64,000 nt of DNA from Mercurialis annua (GCF_937616625.2 NC_065575.1:31185001-31249000), one strand, 5' to 3'; positions 34,396 through 47,735 are shown, counted from the stretch's first letter. A program made the numbers and translations. Notes: generated by a model from the letters alone, not told the origin.

Positions 34396-35838
34396 CCGCA
34401 CTGTAATTTTGCCGATTGACTCGTGTTAAGAAAAATTTACTATACACGCAGATCGAGATTTGAAATCAATTAGTAATTGATTAATTATCGATTAGTTTGA
34501 GCCGTTAACCTAATGAGGTTAAATGAGAATCAATCTAGAGATGATATTTTTATCCGAAAACGATTTAGATACCGTTTATCGGAATATACGTGAGAAGCAC
34601 GACGGTTAATAAAATTAGTGTGTCGTATCTCGATTCTACAGTCAATCTTAGAATAAGATTCTGACGTGAGTCAATTATTTTAAAATAGTTTTAGATCCGG
34701 CGAGGCAAGAAGCCGCTGGACCAGGAGGTCGAGGAGCTAGATGTTTCTGAGCACCGGAGTATCTTTGGATAAGCGGTCACAGTGAGTTTATACGATTTAC
34801 TTTTAAAGTATTTATTTAAGCAAATATTTTATATTGCTTTATGTTTGTTTAGCATGATTGCGATGCGAATTCTTTTTATGAATTGCATATGCTTGATTTG
34901 AAACCAGTATTGATCCGATGGAACGTGCTACCTATTGGGCGACAATAGGACTGTGTGATCACCAGTTTTGATATGACTCAGCTGGGAGCTGATGATGAAT
35001 ATTTACGATTGGGTTTATGATTCTGATACGAGAGAGCACTCGCCTACGGTGTTGTCTGGAGTACCCGTATCTAGTGGCTGGGCCACCAGCGAGTTGGACT
35101 CGCAATTGATATTTATGATTGGGTTGATCGATTGATTATTAGTATGTTTGAGGATTAAAGTTTCAATCGGATCCTGTACTTGGCTGCACGAGGTTTGAAC
35201 GTTATTGCATTGTTTTACACTTTATGTTTTATATGGATACTTATTAGTAAATGTATAAACTCACTCAGTATATCCCCATATACTGACCCCTCACAGTCTT
35301 TCTTTCAGGTCAAAGCAATTTAAAGGACGGACTTCCTTTCCTTCTTCCGGAAGTCTATGATAGTGAAAGAATATGTCAAAGGATGTTTTCCTTGTAGAGC
35401 TGCAGTAGTCGGTAGATGTCTGTATGTAATGTCAGGTTTAAATTCAAACGGTATATTTAAATGGGCAACTCTGATTTGAGATAAAAGTATATATATATCA
35501 TAATTGTTTATAAAGAACGTATTTTAACCGTTTGATTTCGGTTTTCATGAGTGGAATTGGTCAAGATGTTGATTAGAGACAGGGCAGTGCTGGACATGAG
35601 TTGTCGCTCGGTAAGACCCTAGTCTATAATAATGATTCGCGATGATTTTCAGAAAGTAGTAAAGATGTTTTGGTATTTATAATAATAAAGTTTAAAAAGG
35701 TTTTCTGAAAATGTTTTATATAATATAATATATTTAATTCGCGAAAAGTTTACAGTGATTTTAGGCTTGCTACGGGTTCCGGAGCTACCACTCCTGTTCC
35801 CTAGCGCCGGTCTCGGCTCAATAAATTGGGTCGTGACA

Positions 35839-37545
35839 CTGGAGGAGTTTGTCCAGATAATCTTTTTGTGCATTTGAGTCATGAATGTGTTTTACTAGTT
35901 CTAGGATTATTTCCTGGTCCTTTGTTAAAACACTAACACATTTTGTAGTAGATTCTGTATCTGAGGTAGATGAGGAAGTATTCGCTAGCTCATCTATTTG
36001 TAAGGGGTAGTCATCTTCTGAAGAAAATTCATGTTCAGAAGAACTGGTGGTAAGGAGGGCTTCTATTTTAGACAAGACCTCTTTTTCAAATTGTAATTCT
36101 TGTATTTTCCTACGGACTCTACAGAATTTGGCAATGTGCCCCTTTTTACCACATTTGAAACATGTGACATCTTTGGATTTGGACTTAGACTGCTCTTTGT
36201 CCTTTGTAAAAGGTCTTCTAGTCTTCCTGTTGTATGGTTTCTTGTAATAGTTTTCATCTCTAGGCTTCGAATACCTAGAATATCTATGAAATGTTCTTTT
36301 TTTTGTAAGGCTTAATTTTGGAGCAATCTCCACCACAATCTTGTGGGGATTTCTTAGTGGAAATGTCAAATTGTTTGCAGAAAGAACCTAACTCTTGTTT
36401 GGTTCTTTTAAGTTTCCATTTAAGAGTTTTTTGTAATTTAAGGTCTTGATAAATTTGTAATCCCACACGTTGGGTTAGGCTGACCAACTCGCCATATGTG
36501 AGCATGATATAAGGTATTGGTTCGCCAAACTTTTGTTTGATGAGGTCTCTAACCTTAATGTTGAGAAGGGTTGGGAGGCCCGCTAGGAACTTCTCTTTCC
36601 AGAAAGGCTGATTTGAATCTTCCCTAAGCATGACTCTAGTTAGGAAGGTGTTTTTGTAATATTGGAAATCACTCAACTATCTACACCTGAGATTGGATAG
36701 GAGTTTAGTGTTCTTATCTTTGAGGTGTGTTGGATCTCCAATGAAATGTAAAGAGATCATAATGATCAAGGTGGATACTGCATCTTGGAAGGGATTTCCT
36801 GACTCATCAAGGATAGGGGTGCCTTCCTCAGTAACCCGTATGGCATTGAGAATGTCTAAATGTTGCTCTTGGGTTAAATGGTAATCCCACCAACCTTTAA
36901 GCTGTCCTGAGAATCCTGCTATGAGGAGCTCAGCAATGGCTTTGTCTTGGACATTTGTTTGGGTTTTGTAAGCATTGGCTGCCATAGTCATCTTTTGGAG
37001 AAGACTAAGGATTTTGTATTTAGGAAGGCCATCTAGGTTCCATTCATAAACAGAACTGGAATTGAACCTTGACTGTCCAAGAGTCATGACAGGAGGGCCT
37101 ATGTCTGGGTTAGCAGAGGTTTTTGCTAATTCCCATTCTAATTTATGAATTGTAGGTTGAGATTCTTGAAAAGCTCATATGTCTGAGGAATCTATGTCTG
37201 AGTCTTGGCCTAAGGCATTGACGATTCTAGGGCCAGTGTTATTTTGAGTAGTGTCTTGTACTACCTGATTTGTATTTGACGCGGAGGATTGTATCCTACT
37301 CAATCGATCTCTAATGGCTGAGGTAAACTCTTGCCTATTAGTCTGGAAGTCCAGCTGGGTAGGCCTAGACACTTGAAATGGCTTAAAAGAGATTTTTAAG
37401 TTTCTTGTCTAGTGGTTTCGGACCGACATCCTGGGTAATTACAGTTTTCTGAATATGCGTTTCGATTCTAGAAAGCTGGTTACCTATGGAATGTAAATGA
37501 GTATTTGTAAAATTGTTTTGTTTGACAATGTTTCTAATATTACAA
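35839..37545 (-). pseudogene. V4: coat protein and zinc-knuckle region
   Basis: Minus-strand frames 37372-37175, 37087-36677, 36676-36284 and 36369-35844 match the coat protein and CCHC region of V3. Stops or breaks lie near 37180 and 36676, and a small loss lies near 37388. The capsid frame ends in KPYKKKNIS followed by TAG at 36284, and the zinc-knuckle frame overlaps in +1, the same split as in V3. Confidence 0.78.
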
Positions 37546-38298
37546 TGGGGTCAGGAATTAGCAAAACCGAAACCTTTTCCAATTTCTTTCCAAACTACCC
37601 AGACACATTACAAATTTTACAATTATTGGAACTACCAGCAAGCCTGGTTCAACACATTCCTTATGCAAAATTTTGGAGGAAGCCACTCTTGGCTTATCTA
37701 TTTTGATAAGAGAAGCCCAATTACAAGTGTTCCGAATTGGTTCTCACAATGGTGGGATTATTTTGGGGCCATTCCAGAAATTCTCATTCCCCAGGCCCAG
37801 AACGGATACAACTATTTTTGCACAACTTACAAGCCAACAGATCAGGAAAAGAAGCTATCCAGCCTTTTTCACTTATGTTCGAAATTTTTTACGCCATGGG
37901 TTTTGGCTTGGTACTTTGACTACAACACAAAGCCCAATGGTCTTACCATTCTGACCTGAAAGTTCAAGGTTAAATGGTGGGATAAGTACAAGACTATCAA
38001 TAAATGTTCCACATCATCGGTACATAACTGGTTAGTCAAGAAGGCCCATGTTGAGCCCATTACAAATCCAGCAACCTCAACATTTTTGGCCCAGAAGTCT
38101 CATGCCCAGACTCTCCTAGCCCAAGCCAAAAGCGAAGAGGAATACTTTACAATCATGCAGCAACTCCTTCGGACTAGGCCAAACTCGTCTGCTGCATCAG
38201 CACAATCAGACACAGACTCTGAGCCTATCATAAATTTAGGCGATGACAATGAAGATGATTGTTTTGGTATTTTTTCCCCTGTTTCTATAAGGAAATAG
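37546..38298 (+). pseudogene. V5: ORF2 middle and C-terminus
   Basis: It begins abruptly at the V4/V5 junction in the QWGQELAKPKPFP block and runs through the aromatic-rich middle. TGA at 37957, then the acidic tail to 38298. Matches 24145-24883 of V3. Confidence 0.75.
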
Positions 38299-39086
38299 GC
38301 CCTACCATTTGAATGTATGTATTATTATTATTTGTTATTGTAAAAAAAACGACAAGTGACAGCACCACATTGAGTGCTGCCTTATCATCTACAAGCATAA
38401 TTAATACTCGAGACAAAGGCCCCATCAGCCAGCCACTCAAGCTCAATTATTCATTACATTACAAAAGAAGGTGACAGAAAGCTACCACTCATGACAAGAG
38501 GGACATTGCCAGCTACCTATCGTTACAGGCCTCCAAAATGAAGGACATGGCCCTGGACCACATGCTTACACTAGTGGAGGAGCATCTTACAAGACTCAAG
38601 GCTCTATAAAAGGGGGGAGGAAGGCCTTAGCAAGACACACACTGTTTTTAGAGAGAAAAAGAAAAGAAAATTGTGAATAGGCTTTTGGGTTGTTCAATCT
38701 TCATTCATTTGGAGTGACATATTCAAAAGATCTAGAACCAGTTCTTCTCCCAAACCCCCCAGAAATTGTATCTCGTTTTTACAATCATTTTCTTAATTTT
38801 GTACTTTACAAGTAATAAGCAGTAGCTTATTTTATAATCTGGTCTTACGGGAAACTGTAAAGCACCTTTACAAATCTTCAATACAAGTAAGCTTTATGCT
38901 TAAGTTTTACAATTCGTGTTTCCATTCATGCTTTTGTTTTAATTAATTTTACTGTTCATTGTTATTCCTTACTGTGCGTCATTTATTTATCATTTCTTTA
39001 CTTCATTCATTTGCATTTGCACACTCTAGTTCCATATTACTGTTCTTGTGAACAGTACACGCAAATATCCTCTCCGCACTTCTGGA
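38299..39086 (+). promoter_or_regulatory. V5: viral intergenic region, truncated at the primer site
   Basis: Intergenic region with TATAAAAG at 38605-38612. Viral sequence stops after CACTTCTGG, three bases into the primer site, and host sequence follows. The promoter points out into the host flank. Confidence 0.75.
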
Positions 39087-40330
39087 TGGCTCGATTGTTT
39101 GAACTTATTTTCTTATTTTTTTATACATTTTATTACATATATTTTTTATACTCATTTGATATATTTTTGAGATGTGTCAAAATATTTTTATATATATTTT
39201 ATACATATTTGATACATCTCCGCTATATGATAGGTACATTATTTAAATTTATTTAATAGATACATCTCTGATACATAATTTATACGTTTATTGGTGGGTT
39301 TCCAAAATCTTGTATCGAGAAAGTATCAAGTTTTTGATAGATATTGATACATTTCTGATACATATTCGATACACATCCGTTACATATTCGATATACCTCC
39401 GAACATTTCTGATACATATTTGATACACCTCTGATACATAATTGATACATCTCTGATACATTTCAAATTACATTTCTACTACATATTTTATCTTTATTTT
39501 TATCGATTTAATTGAATCAATCGACTAATTCCATCGGTTCATTTATATATTTGACACTTCTCCAATACATATTTAATACTTCTCCGATACATATTTGATT
39601 ACATATTTGATACTTTTCCGGTACATATTTGATACATCTTTGACATATATTTGTTACATTTTCGATATATTTTTGATACATATTCGATCAAAAGATTAAA
39701 CATCAAAATATTAAAATTGAAACATTTATTGTACTGATATAGCAAATACATCCTTGATACATATTCAATCAAAAAATTAAATATCAAAATATTAAAACTG
39801 AAACGCTTATTGTACTAATATAACATATACATCCTTGATATGTCTGCGATACATATTTTATACATTTCCGATACACAATTTACATATAATATAATTATAT
39901 TTTTTTACAAAATTTATACACAATAAATACATTTTTAAATATAATTAATAGATACATCGTTGATACATAATTTATACATGACATATGTATTTTTTATATT
40001 ATAAATATATTTTCGATACATGTTTGATACATTTAATATAGTTAATATGATAGAGTCGTCTTTGCAAAGTATCAATAATGGCGTTGGTAGGATTTAATTT
40101 ATTGGTGATTTTTATTTATTTAATTTATATTTGAAAATTTTGAATACGTTATTTTATTTTTTAAATACAATTCATATCTCGTACTTAAAAAATGAATACA
40201 TCTGCGATACATAATTTTTAAATGTATGTAATAGATACATCGATGATACGTAATTTATACATGCATATTCATTTTTAAATATATTTAATATATACATCTC
40301 TGATATATAATTCGTACATGATAAATATAT
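39087..40330. repeat. AT-rich satellite-like region with GATACAT motifs
   Basis: Degenerate repeats of about 22 bp built on CTGATACATATTTGATACAT, clearest at 39350-39460 and 39545-39680. Similar motifs stand left of the viral cluster at 16425-16460. No coding potential. Confidence 0.65.
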
Positions 40331-40699
40331 TATTTATAAATCACAACCGTGTCCGGTATTTATTAACAATATATTTGATAATTAAAAAATTATATCATCT
40401 ATGCATTTTCATAATTTAAAATTTAATTTTTCAAATTAAATTTAATATTTTTTTAAATAAAAATAAATTATTTTATTTTTTTAAATAAAAAAATTGAAGA
40501 CTGACCCGCGGACCCGCCCTTAAAAGTACACCTGCTCACTTCCTTGTGTGAGAAGGTGCACCAAAGTGCACCCGTTCACTTACTTGGTGCACCTGCTCAC
40601 TCCCGTGTCAGCAGGTGCGCCAAGTGCACCTGCTGACTTGCTAATATCAACACATGGTGTTGATGAAATAATTTTTTTAAAAATGGTGTTGATGAAAAG
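40331..40699. other. AT-rich sequence with GGTGCACC palindromes
   Basis: No gene seen. At 40530-40640 several GGTGCACC/GTGCACC blocks resemble those at 16160-16290, supporting the idea that the viral cluster split one AT-rich element. Confidence 0.4.
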
Positions 40700-41567
40700 A
40701 TTTTAATTTTTTGGTAAAGTGCGAAAATGGTAATTAGTTTTGTGGTATTTTTGTTAGATTCACTTTTTAATATACAGTGATAAGACATTTTTTTGGCAAA
40801 ACACGTTATCACAAAAATCATAATTACTTTTAGGGTTAACTCCTAAAAAAATCACGAACTTTACACGAAGTTTCATTTTAATCATGAACTTTAAAAGTTG
40901 TCATTTAAAGGCACGAACTTTCATTTTGTTTCAAATCTATCGCCAAAGTAAAATTCGGTGTATTTTATCGAACCAAAAATTCCTAATCCTATATACTCTA
41001 ACTAAAAGATAATAAGATTTAATGTCGATTTATAATTTGGGTATTTCATTAATGGTTTATTGAAGAATTTAGTCAACAAAAATACATTGAAATGATAGAT
41101 TTGAAACAAAATGAAAGTTCGTACCTTTAAATGACAACTTTTAAAGGTCATGATTAAAATGAAACTTCGTGTAAAGTTCATGATTTTTTTAGAAATTAAC
41201 CCTTACTTTTAATAGTGACTAAAATATTTGACAAAATATCATTTAATTTTACTCTAATTGTTACCAAAGAAAATTTGTCACAATATTTTTAAATATTTTT
41301 AAATATTATGATAAAATTTATTTTATCAACATAACTATATTTTTAATTTCTTGTAACAATTTTTTTTTGGCAAAATACTTTGTCAAAAAAAACATAAATA
41401 CTTTTTATAGTGATAAAAATATTTGACAAAATATTAATTTATCGTAATATCATTTAATTTTAGTCTAATTGTGCCAAAATATTTTTTATCACAATTAACC
41501 CATTTATTTTGACAAAATTTAGTTTGTCACATATTTGTTTGTCATAACAAAGAAATTTCTTGTAGTG
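40700..41567. mobile_element. Right end of a CACTA-like DNA transposon, interrupted by a MITE
   Basis: It ends TTTCTTGTAGTG, the inverse of the common plant CACTACAAGAAA terminus. Subterminal repeats of TGACAAAATA / TTTGTCACA type recur at 41220-41540. The matching left end was not found. Confidence 0.5.
40833..41202. mobile_element. Mutator-type MITE (370 bp)
   Basis: Inverted repeats of about 110 bp starting GGGTTAACTCCTAAAAAAAT. Perfect 9-bp duplication TTACTTTTA at 40824-40832 and 41203-41211. Same family as 57596-58646. Confidence 0.92.
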
Positions 41568-41743
41568 AGTGTGCTTGGGAGACAGATTCCGATATGTGGA
41601 AATGTTATCCTTTTATTTTTCCTTGAAGTGTGGATTTTATGTTTATGTGTTTTTAGGATTGTTATGTGCGTACTATGTTTGTTGTTGTGCTTGAGATGTT
41701 TTGTGTTAAATTCGAGGATAAAATTTTAATAAGGAGGGGAGAA
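41568..41743 (+). other. 3' interior stub and polypurine tract of a gypsy element
   Basis: AAATTCGAGGATAAAATTTT followed by AAGGAGGGGAGAA immediately before an LTR start, the same end module as in LARD1. No coding remnant. Confidence 0.65.
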
Positions 41744-42307
41744 TGTAATACCCCGTGGTTTTTCTGATTAGTTCCGATGAACTTTCCAAATTTGTTACGT
41801 TTGTTCCATGTACCTTATGGCTAGTTTTATATGGTTTTATGTGTATGTTATGTGCTCGAGTGTTTTGTTGGATAAGTACTTCGACGTTTTAGATCTTACC
41901 CACGTTGTTTTCCCATTTTCCAAGTTTATGATTTTTGAACGCACCTGATTGATCTTCTGTTTTCATTATTCTTAGAGGTCTCTTTTTATTTAATAAAGAT
42001 GTCGAATTATTTAATAAAGATGTCGAATTAGACTGCAGTAGTATTAGTTGATGTCTTTATTATTATTCTAAACTTGTGGTTTGTTGAATTGGTCCGTCTG
42101 CTGCTATTATTGTTTGCATGTTATTTACTTTGGTATATGTCATGTTGGTGGTGTCTCGGAGTTGTGCCGAGCTTTATGTTATGTTGTTGTTTTATATGCT
42201 AGATTTAAGATTGGATTCTCGGTTGCCCGCGAGGTTAACTACGGGTTTCGGAGTTACCACTTCCATACCCTAGCGCCGGTCACGATCTATGGAATTGGGT
42301 CGTGGCA
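41744..42307 (+). repeat. Short LTR (564 bp) of the TGTAATACCCC family
   Basis: It starts TGTAATACCCC and ends GGGTCGTGGCA, preceded by a polypurine tract, so it is a 3' LTR. A 21-bp direct duplication (ATTTAATAAAGATGTCGAAT type) is at about 41988-42030. The 5' partner is absent. Confidence 0.72.
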
Positions 42308-42652
42308 CTAACAACTAGGGGCGTACTCCTTCATTAACTCGTTATCACCCAATCATCCATCTGAATGTCGATATTTGCCAAAATATATGCATTATTATTT
42401 AATGTCTGAATAACATTGAATAGTCAATTCTAATTTGAAGAGTATTTCCCTAACCTAGGGTGTTTTCTTTTTCCAATGAGTAGAACTACCTTTAATATGA
42501 GACCGTCAAATCTAAAGGTTTTGATGTATGATCACTCAACTACCTTCACCCTTCAATTGTATGATTGTTTAACCCTTTTTTGGCCTCATGGCGATCTAGG
42601 GCGTAAAACCATTCTTAATCAAAGTCCAATGCTTCAATAATCATCTTATCAA
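42308..42652. other. Unassigned sequence between two LTRs
   Basis: About 345 bp. I see no frame, repeat or motif I can name. Confidence 0.3.
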
Positions 42653-44461
42653 AGTAATACCCCGTAAGTTCAAGTGTCGTATTGCGCTACGTGTCCTATG
42701 AGGAGGGACCAGAGTTGCAAAAATATAGAATTATTGGTATTAACAGAAAGGGTAGTATTCGAGTAAGACGTTTATGATTATTGATTTATATGAAGGAATT
42801 TGGATATCGACATTTATTGAAATGAGAAAAAAAGAGATTAAAAGGAAAATATGGAAAAATTATTATAAAGCGACCCTTAGATCTTGAAATTGAAAATTAA
42901 GTATAAGTGACCGAGATTAATTCATAAGAGAATAACAGAATTTATTTTATAAATAGTATTACTCATTGGTTTCAAATAATACGTAAATAATTGAGTTGAA
43001 GTGTTTGATCGATCGTTGTGGTTAAAAGAAAAGTTAAAAGGATTGTTGTATAAATAAAAGAAGTAAGGGATTAAACAAGGAAACTAGCCATACTATAAGA
43101 AGATGATGATATGAATGCAAAACATAATCGAGAAAGGAAAACTTCATCATTTTTGCATGCCAACTTCATAAACCTAGGGTTTGTTTGTTTCAAGCCCGAT
43201 TTGAGCGATTCTTGCGTCGTGAAGTCAAGAATCTAAAATCCTATCATACTAGGGCTATAAATAAAGGTAAACATCAAGTTTTGATTTCGAAATTTGGATT
43301 TTTATAGGTTATTTTGCTATGAGTTGCATGCGGTTGAATCGAGAGCCCCGTAACCTAGTCGTATGGATGAAATTATGACGTATGATTGTTGTTTTGAGTT
43401 GGGTTTTGAGAGTATATCGATTTTTAAGCGTTTTGGGACCTTGGAGTTCCAGAGCTGTGCGGGCGCACAGTGCATTCTGTGCGACCGAAGGTACCGTTTA
43501 ATGCATTTTACCTTAGTTTTGACCCGGAATATCCATTAGATTATGCTTGGACTTCAAAAGTAAACCGAGGGCTTTCCGATTAGACAACTAAACTACCGAT
43601 GTCATAAACAAATGAGTTATTGATTGTTAAGTTGTTTTTGGTTAAGTTAAAGGACTTCAAATTGTTTTATAGGACCAGTTGAGTTCGAGTTTTTAAGCAA
43701 ACAACGAACTAATGAGTTAGGGTTTTCATGTCCCAATGTTGAATGAAAACATGGTATCAGTCTAGTCTTAGCCCTATGTTTTGTCGCTAGAACTAGCGTT
43801 TATGATTTTAAACGCATTCTTATTATGTGTTGATCCGAGGAGCTACCAGACCTCCAAGGTTGTTTATCGAAGAGATCGATCGACAAATTCTTTTTATGGT
43901 TATGGAATAGCGGTCATTGTGAGTTTACATGTTACTTATGAATATTATTATTTAAAGTTGTTTATTATATGATATACTATATGAAACTCATTCCATATTA
44001 TATGATTTTATCAAAATGTTATCGTATCGTGATTTGCTCAAAAGTACAAAAACCAGAGTATGATCCTCGGGAACGGGCTACCTATTGGGCGTCAATAGGA
44101 CTGTGTGATCACCGGTGTTGGGTAAGTCATAGACGTCAGTACTATGATATGTTATGGAATGCAAAGGAGGATATGTATGATAAACACGAGGTTGAACTCG
44201 GTGGAATATCTCGGGACCTGTGTCTAGTGAGTTGAACTCGGTAGAATTATCTCGGGACTCACACTTTGGGTTTAAGAAGTGACATGAGTTGAACTCGATG
44301 GAATTATCCCGGGACTATGTCACATGGTATTGGTTAACTCGGTTTAAAATATCTCGGGAGCATACCATATAGATCGATCGATTGATACGAAAAGAGCTTG
44401 ATATGTTAGACCGTGAATCGAGTTTAGTCCGTTCATGATATGATTATAAGATTAAGGTTTC
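42653..44461 (+). repeat. Long LTR of the same superfamily, left piece
   Basis: It starts with a mutated (A)GTAATACCCC and aligns loosely with the solo LTR at 32863. TATA-like ACTATAAGAAG near 43092. A single hairpin CTGTGCGGGCGCACAG lies at 43455-43470. The block at 44063-44115 matches 34915-34970. It is split by LARD2 at 44461, with the GTTTC duplication at 44457-44461. The right piece is 55430-55951. Confidence 0.7.
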
Positions 44462-47400
44462 TGTCACGACCCAAATTCCACCCTAATCCAAGTCACGACC
44501 GGCGCTAGGGAATGGGAATGGTTGTTCCGAAACCCGTAGCAAGCCTAGAACCTCTAGAAATTTTTCGCAAATATTATTAAAAGATCGCACCTCGCGTACG
44601 ATCCGTTTTCAGAAAACGCCGTTAAAACTTTTCTCTTTTAACGTAACACGATTTCTGAAAATACACATATATGCGAAATCTGGTTTCAGAAGTACTGGTT
44701 GGATAACCTCGTTATCTCAACCCTTGCTTCCTTCTGAAAACCTGGCGTGGTAGGTACTGGAAACTAGGGACTTATCTTTCGCTTGCCTTAACACATTGGC
44801 AGCCCCGTTCCAAACCACACACCAACGTTAATATGTTTAATAAAAATAAGCGAACACCTCTGCGTCTCGCAACGGTGGTATTAAACATATTAAAATACAC
44901 AGCGGACCGGTTACACATAGCCGGCGTATATAGAACATACTGTGTTTGACCCTCACAAAAACACACGAGGCCGACTCGGTAACTAGATACAATATGCCAC
45001 TAAGCAGCCACCCAAAGGGTACACACACGTGCAATAGATCCTATCAGAGTATCTAAACAAAGGACTAGTGGCACGGCTGCTGGCACATTACACTTATACT
45101 ATTGCAGCATACTAAGAGTACAAAATCCTATGTACATTACCAAAGAAGAGCTTTCCTGAAGAAGGGATGTGGAAGCTCGACTGACCTCAAAGCTCATTTC
45201 CTGAAAATGGGGAAACAACAACGGGGTCAGAAATATAAATATTTCTGAGTGAGTAAACAGTTTACAGATAAATACCAAAATCGCTTTATATATATAAAAC
45301 AGTTATATATAAAATATGACCAATTACGTCGATCCATATGAAACCCTAGTTCACAAATGTCCCAACAGACACACTCATCTTACGAGCTTATGGACAACAG
45401 AATAAAGACCGTGAACTGAATCACTGTCGTCCAATTCTGTATCTCTGGTACCTGGACCGTAATCAGAAACTACCTTCGCGGCTTATTCCGCGACCGTAAC
45501 TGTATTACTGCCGTCTCAGGGTTTACCCGTGAAGTCAGGGCATCTACTTTCCCAATGACTTACACGACATGCATACCTCTATACCTCGACAGAAGTACAT
45601 CTAAAAATCGGTGTTGGTGATCACGCAACCCTATTGCCGCCCAATAGGTAGCTCGTTCCAATGGACCTCTCTTGGCTAGTTTATACTATTGCGATTATGG
45701 ATTTAAAACAGTTGAATACTGATATTCAAAAGTAAACACGTAAACTCACAGTACTGCTAAGTTACTACTTAGCACCGTCGTAGGTGTGACAGACTCCCCT
45801 GAGTCCTGGTCTGACTGCTGGACAGCTAGTCGGATCAAACATACAAAACACACAAGACAATACATCAATACTCATTTCTGGTATAAACATCTAGGTCCTG
45901 AAACCTAGGTTTAATCTAACATATAACACATAGCATGTATGGTCCTTTTCTTTTTAAAAATCATTTGAATCGTTTTCACCTTAAGAAAATGTTTAGACTT
46001 CGCTCTAGAAGTCCTTTTAGGTATAACAATACCTAATTAAAATCATTTAATAGTATAGACTTGATTGCCAAAACAATTCATAGTCGTATACTAATTATTT
46101 AGCAACATCGTTTGCTAAATCTTTTAAACCGGTTAAACATCGACTTTAACTCTTTTAAAGTCCTTTTTTAATGTTTAACTTTACTTTTAAAATCTCATTT
46201 TAAAAGTCTTTGACTTATGTTTAAAAATATTTATTTAAAATATTTTAGTTTCGGTCAGACAACACATCGAGATACTAGGCGAAAACATTTCAAAATTGCC
46301 CCTCGAAAGTCCGCCGAAAAAGTCCGGAAAAGTCCCTACGCACACGTCCCGCTAAGTCATTGTGCGTCCGCACGTGACTGGCTGTGCGTTCGCACAGCCA
46401 GCTGTGCGTTCGCACAGTTGACTAGCTGTGCGTTCGCACAGCTAGTGCTGTGCGTTCGCACAGCCTCTGCTGTGCGGGCGCACAGCAGGCCAGCCCCGGG
46501 GAAAATCGATCCTGGGCCATTCCGACGTGCTATTGAATTTCAAAACGCTGCAAAAACGCTATTTTAACGTCCTAGTTCACATATACACAATCCAATCACA
46601 ATTTGAACGTATATTTCAATCGTTCGATACGGTAACCATTTATAAACGAATATATATTCGAAATATATCGAAATATATTAAAATAAACGTTTAATACGGG
46701 TTTAGTACCTCGATTACTTGAGTAATCGTCGAAGAAACGGAGTTAGAATCGAGAAACGGTCGATTAGGGTCGAAACCCTAGCCTTCGCTGCGTCTGTGAG
46801 AGGAAGCAGCTGTTCCATTTCTTTCATATGAAAGAAATGGCTTCTGAGGCTAAACATTTCACTTGAAATGTTATATATATAAGTTTGGTTAAAGTGTCAT
46901 TTAATACTAGCTCAATCATGCACTTTAAACCAACTTTTAAACTAGTCGTCCGTAGCTCAAACGGAAACGATTTTTAAATTTCGTAAAAATTTACCCAAAA
47001 ATCCTATAAAATATAAAAAGAATAAAAATATAATTTTTATTCTTATCCGACTTATATTTTATTCTAAATAAATCTCGGAAGATTTATTAGGTGCAAATCA
47101 ATCCCACTTGACTAAAATTAATACGTCCAAATTTCATGAAACTTTGACGATAGCTTCGTCAAATTATTTCGCGAATAATGACACCAAAATTATTCGCTCG
47201 GGACTTATAAATTATTTTATTTCAATTTGGACTAACGAATAATATTTAATTAGTTTATAATTAAAACTAATTAAAGTAAAGAATTCAGGGACTAAACAAT
47301 ACTTTTTTTCATACTTGTTGCCCACATCACACCGCCTCTCACTTTCTCTTATCCTTATTTTTATTTATTATTTACTTTTATTATTAATATATATATATTA

Positions 47401-47735
47401 ACTTATATTCGTTAATAACTCGTCGAGACTTCCGAGTTTCGACATTTTAAATTTCGGGGTTTTATCCAAAATATTAAACTCTCCAATTAGAGTGGTATAT
47501 TGATATATTAATTATTAATATATTTTTATCTTACGACTCCAGTCGTATTTTCTGTTCTATTAATCCCGTTCATATCCCTTTATTAAAATTTAAATCCCCG
47601 ATTTAAATTTTAAACTTCTATTATTACGATATACTTTTAGGGATACTTATAAATTAAATTTACGCTTAAATTTAATTTACGTATTCCCAGCTAATAAAAG
47701 CTTTATACGTGGCTTATAAAATACGGGGTATTACA
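44462..47735 (-). repeat. LARD2 LTR (3' LTR in element orientation)
   Basis: It contains a TATATATATA box near 46868-46883 (minus), a hairpin array and a short TA run near 47388. Small ORFs here have no family resemblance. Confidence 0.93.
46380..46486 (-). repeat. CTGTGC-GTTC-GCACAG hairpin array in LARD2 LTR
   Basis: Five palindromic units. Arms extend with matching flanks, for example GGCTGTGC/GCACAGCC at 46380-46399 and TAGCTGTGC/GCACAGCTA at 46423-46444. The last unit has GG instead of TT at the centre. Placed about 350-460 nt downstream of the predicted start. Confidence 0.88.

Larger units (their letters stand above)
32863..35838 (+). mobile_element. Solo LTR of a TGTAATACCCC-type gypsy family
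   Basis: It starts TGTAATACCCC and ends GGGTCGTGACA, with perfect 5-bp duplications CTGGA at 32858-32862 and 35839-35843. A single LTR without interior indicates recombination between the LTRs of a former element, or a very short element. It has a TATA-rich stretch at about 33850-33862 and a GC-rich hairpin array at about 34205-34395. Its terminal sequences match LARD1 and LARD2. It is inserted in V4, so it is younger than the viral integration. Confidence 0.88.
16518..39086. mobile_element. Endogenous pararetrovirus cluster (Caulimoviridae, florendovirus-like), rearranged
   Basis: Five viral segments with alternating orientation: V1 16518-21077 minus, V2 21078-22330 plus, V3 22331-32101 plus, V4 32102-37545 minus (interrupted by a solo LTR 32863-35838), V5 37546-39086 plus. 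Gene order in V3 is intergenic region, movement protein, coat protein, zinc knuckle, aspartic protease, RT, RNase H, then ORF2 overlapping the RNase H stop by one base. There is no integrase and no LTR, as expected for Caulimoviridae. The distance between equivalent ORF2 starts (23495 and 31465) gives a circular genome of about 7,970 bp. The two-ORF layout suits florendoviruses. All reading frames are broken. Confidence 0.85.

Noticed and set aside
34074..34429. Arg-rich ORFs on both strands in the solo LTR
   Set aside because: GC-rich repeat artefacts.
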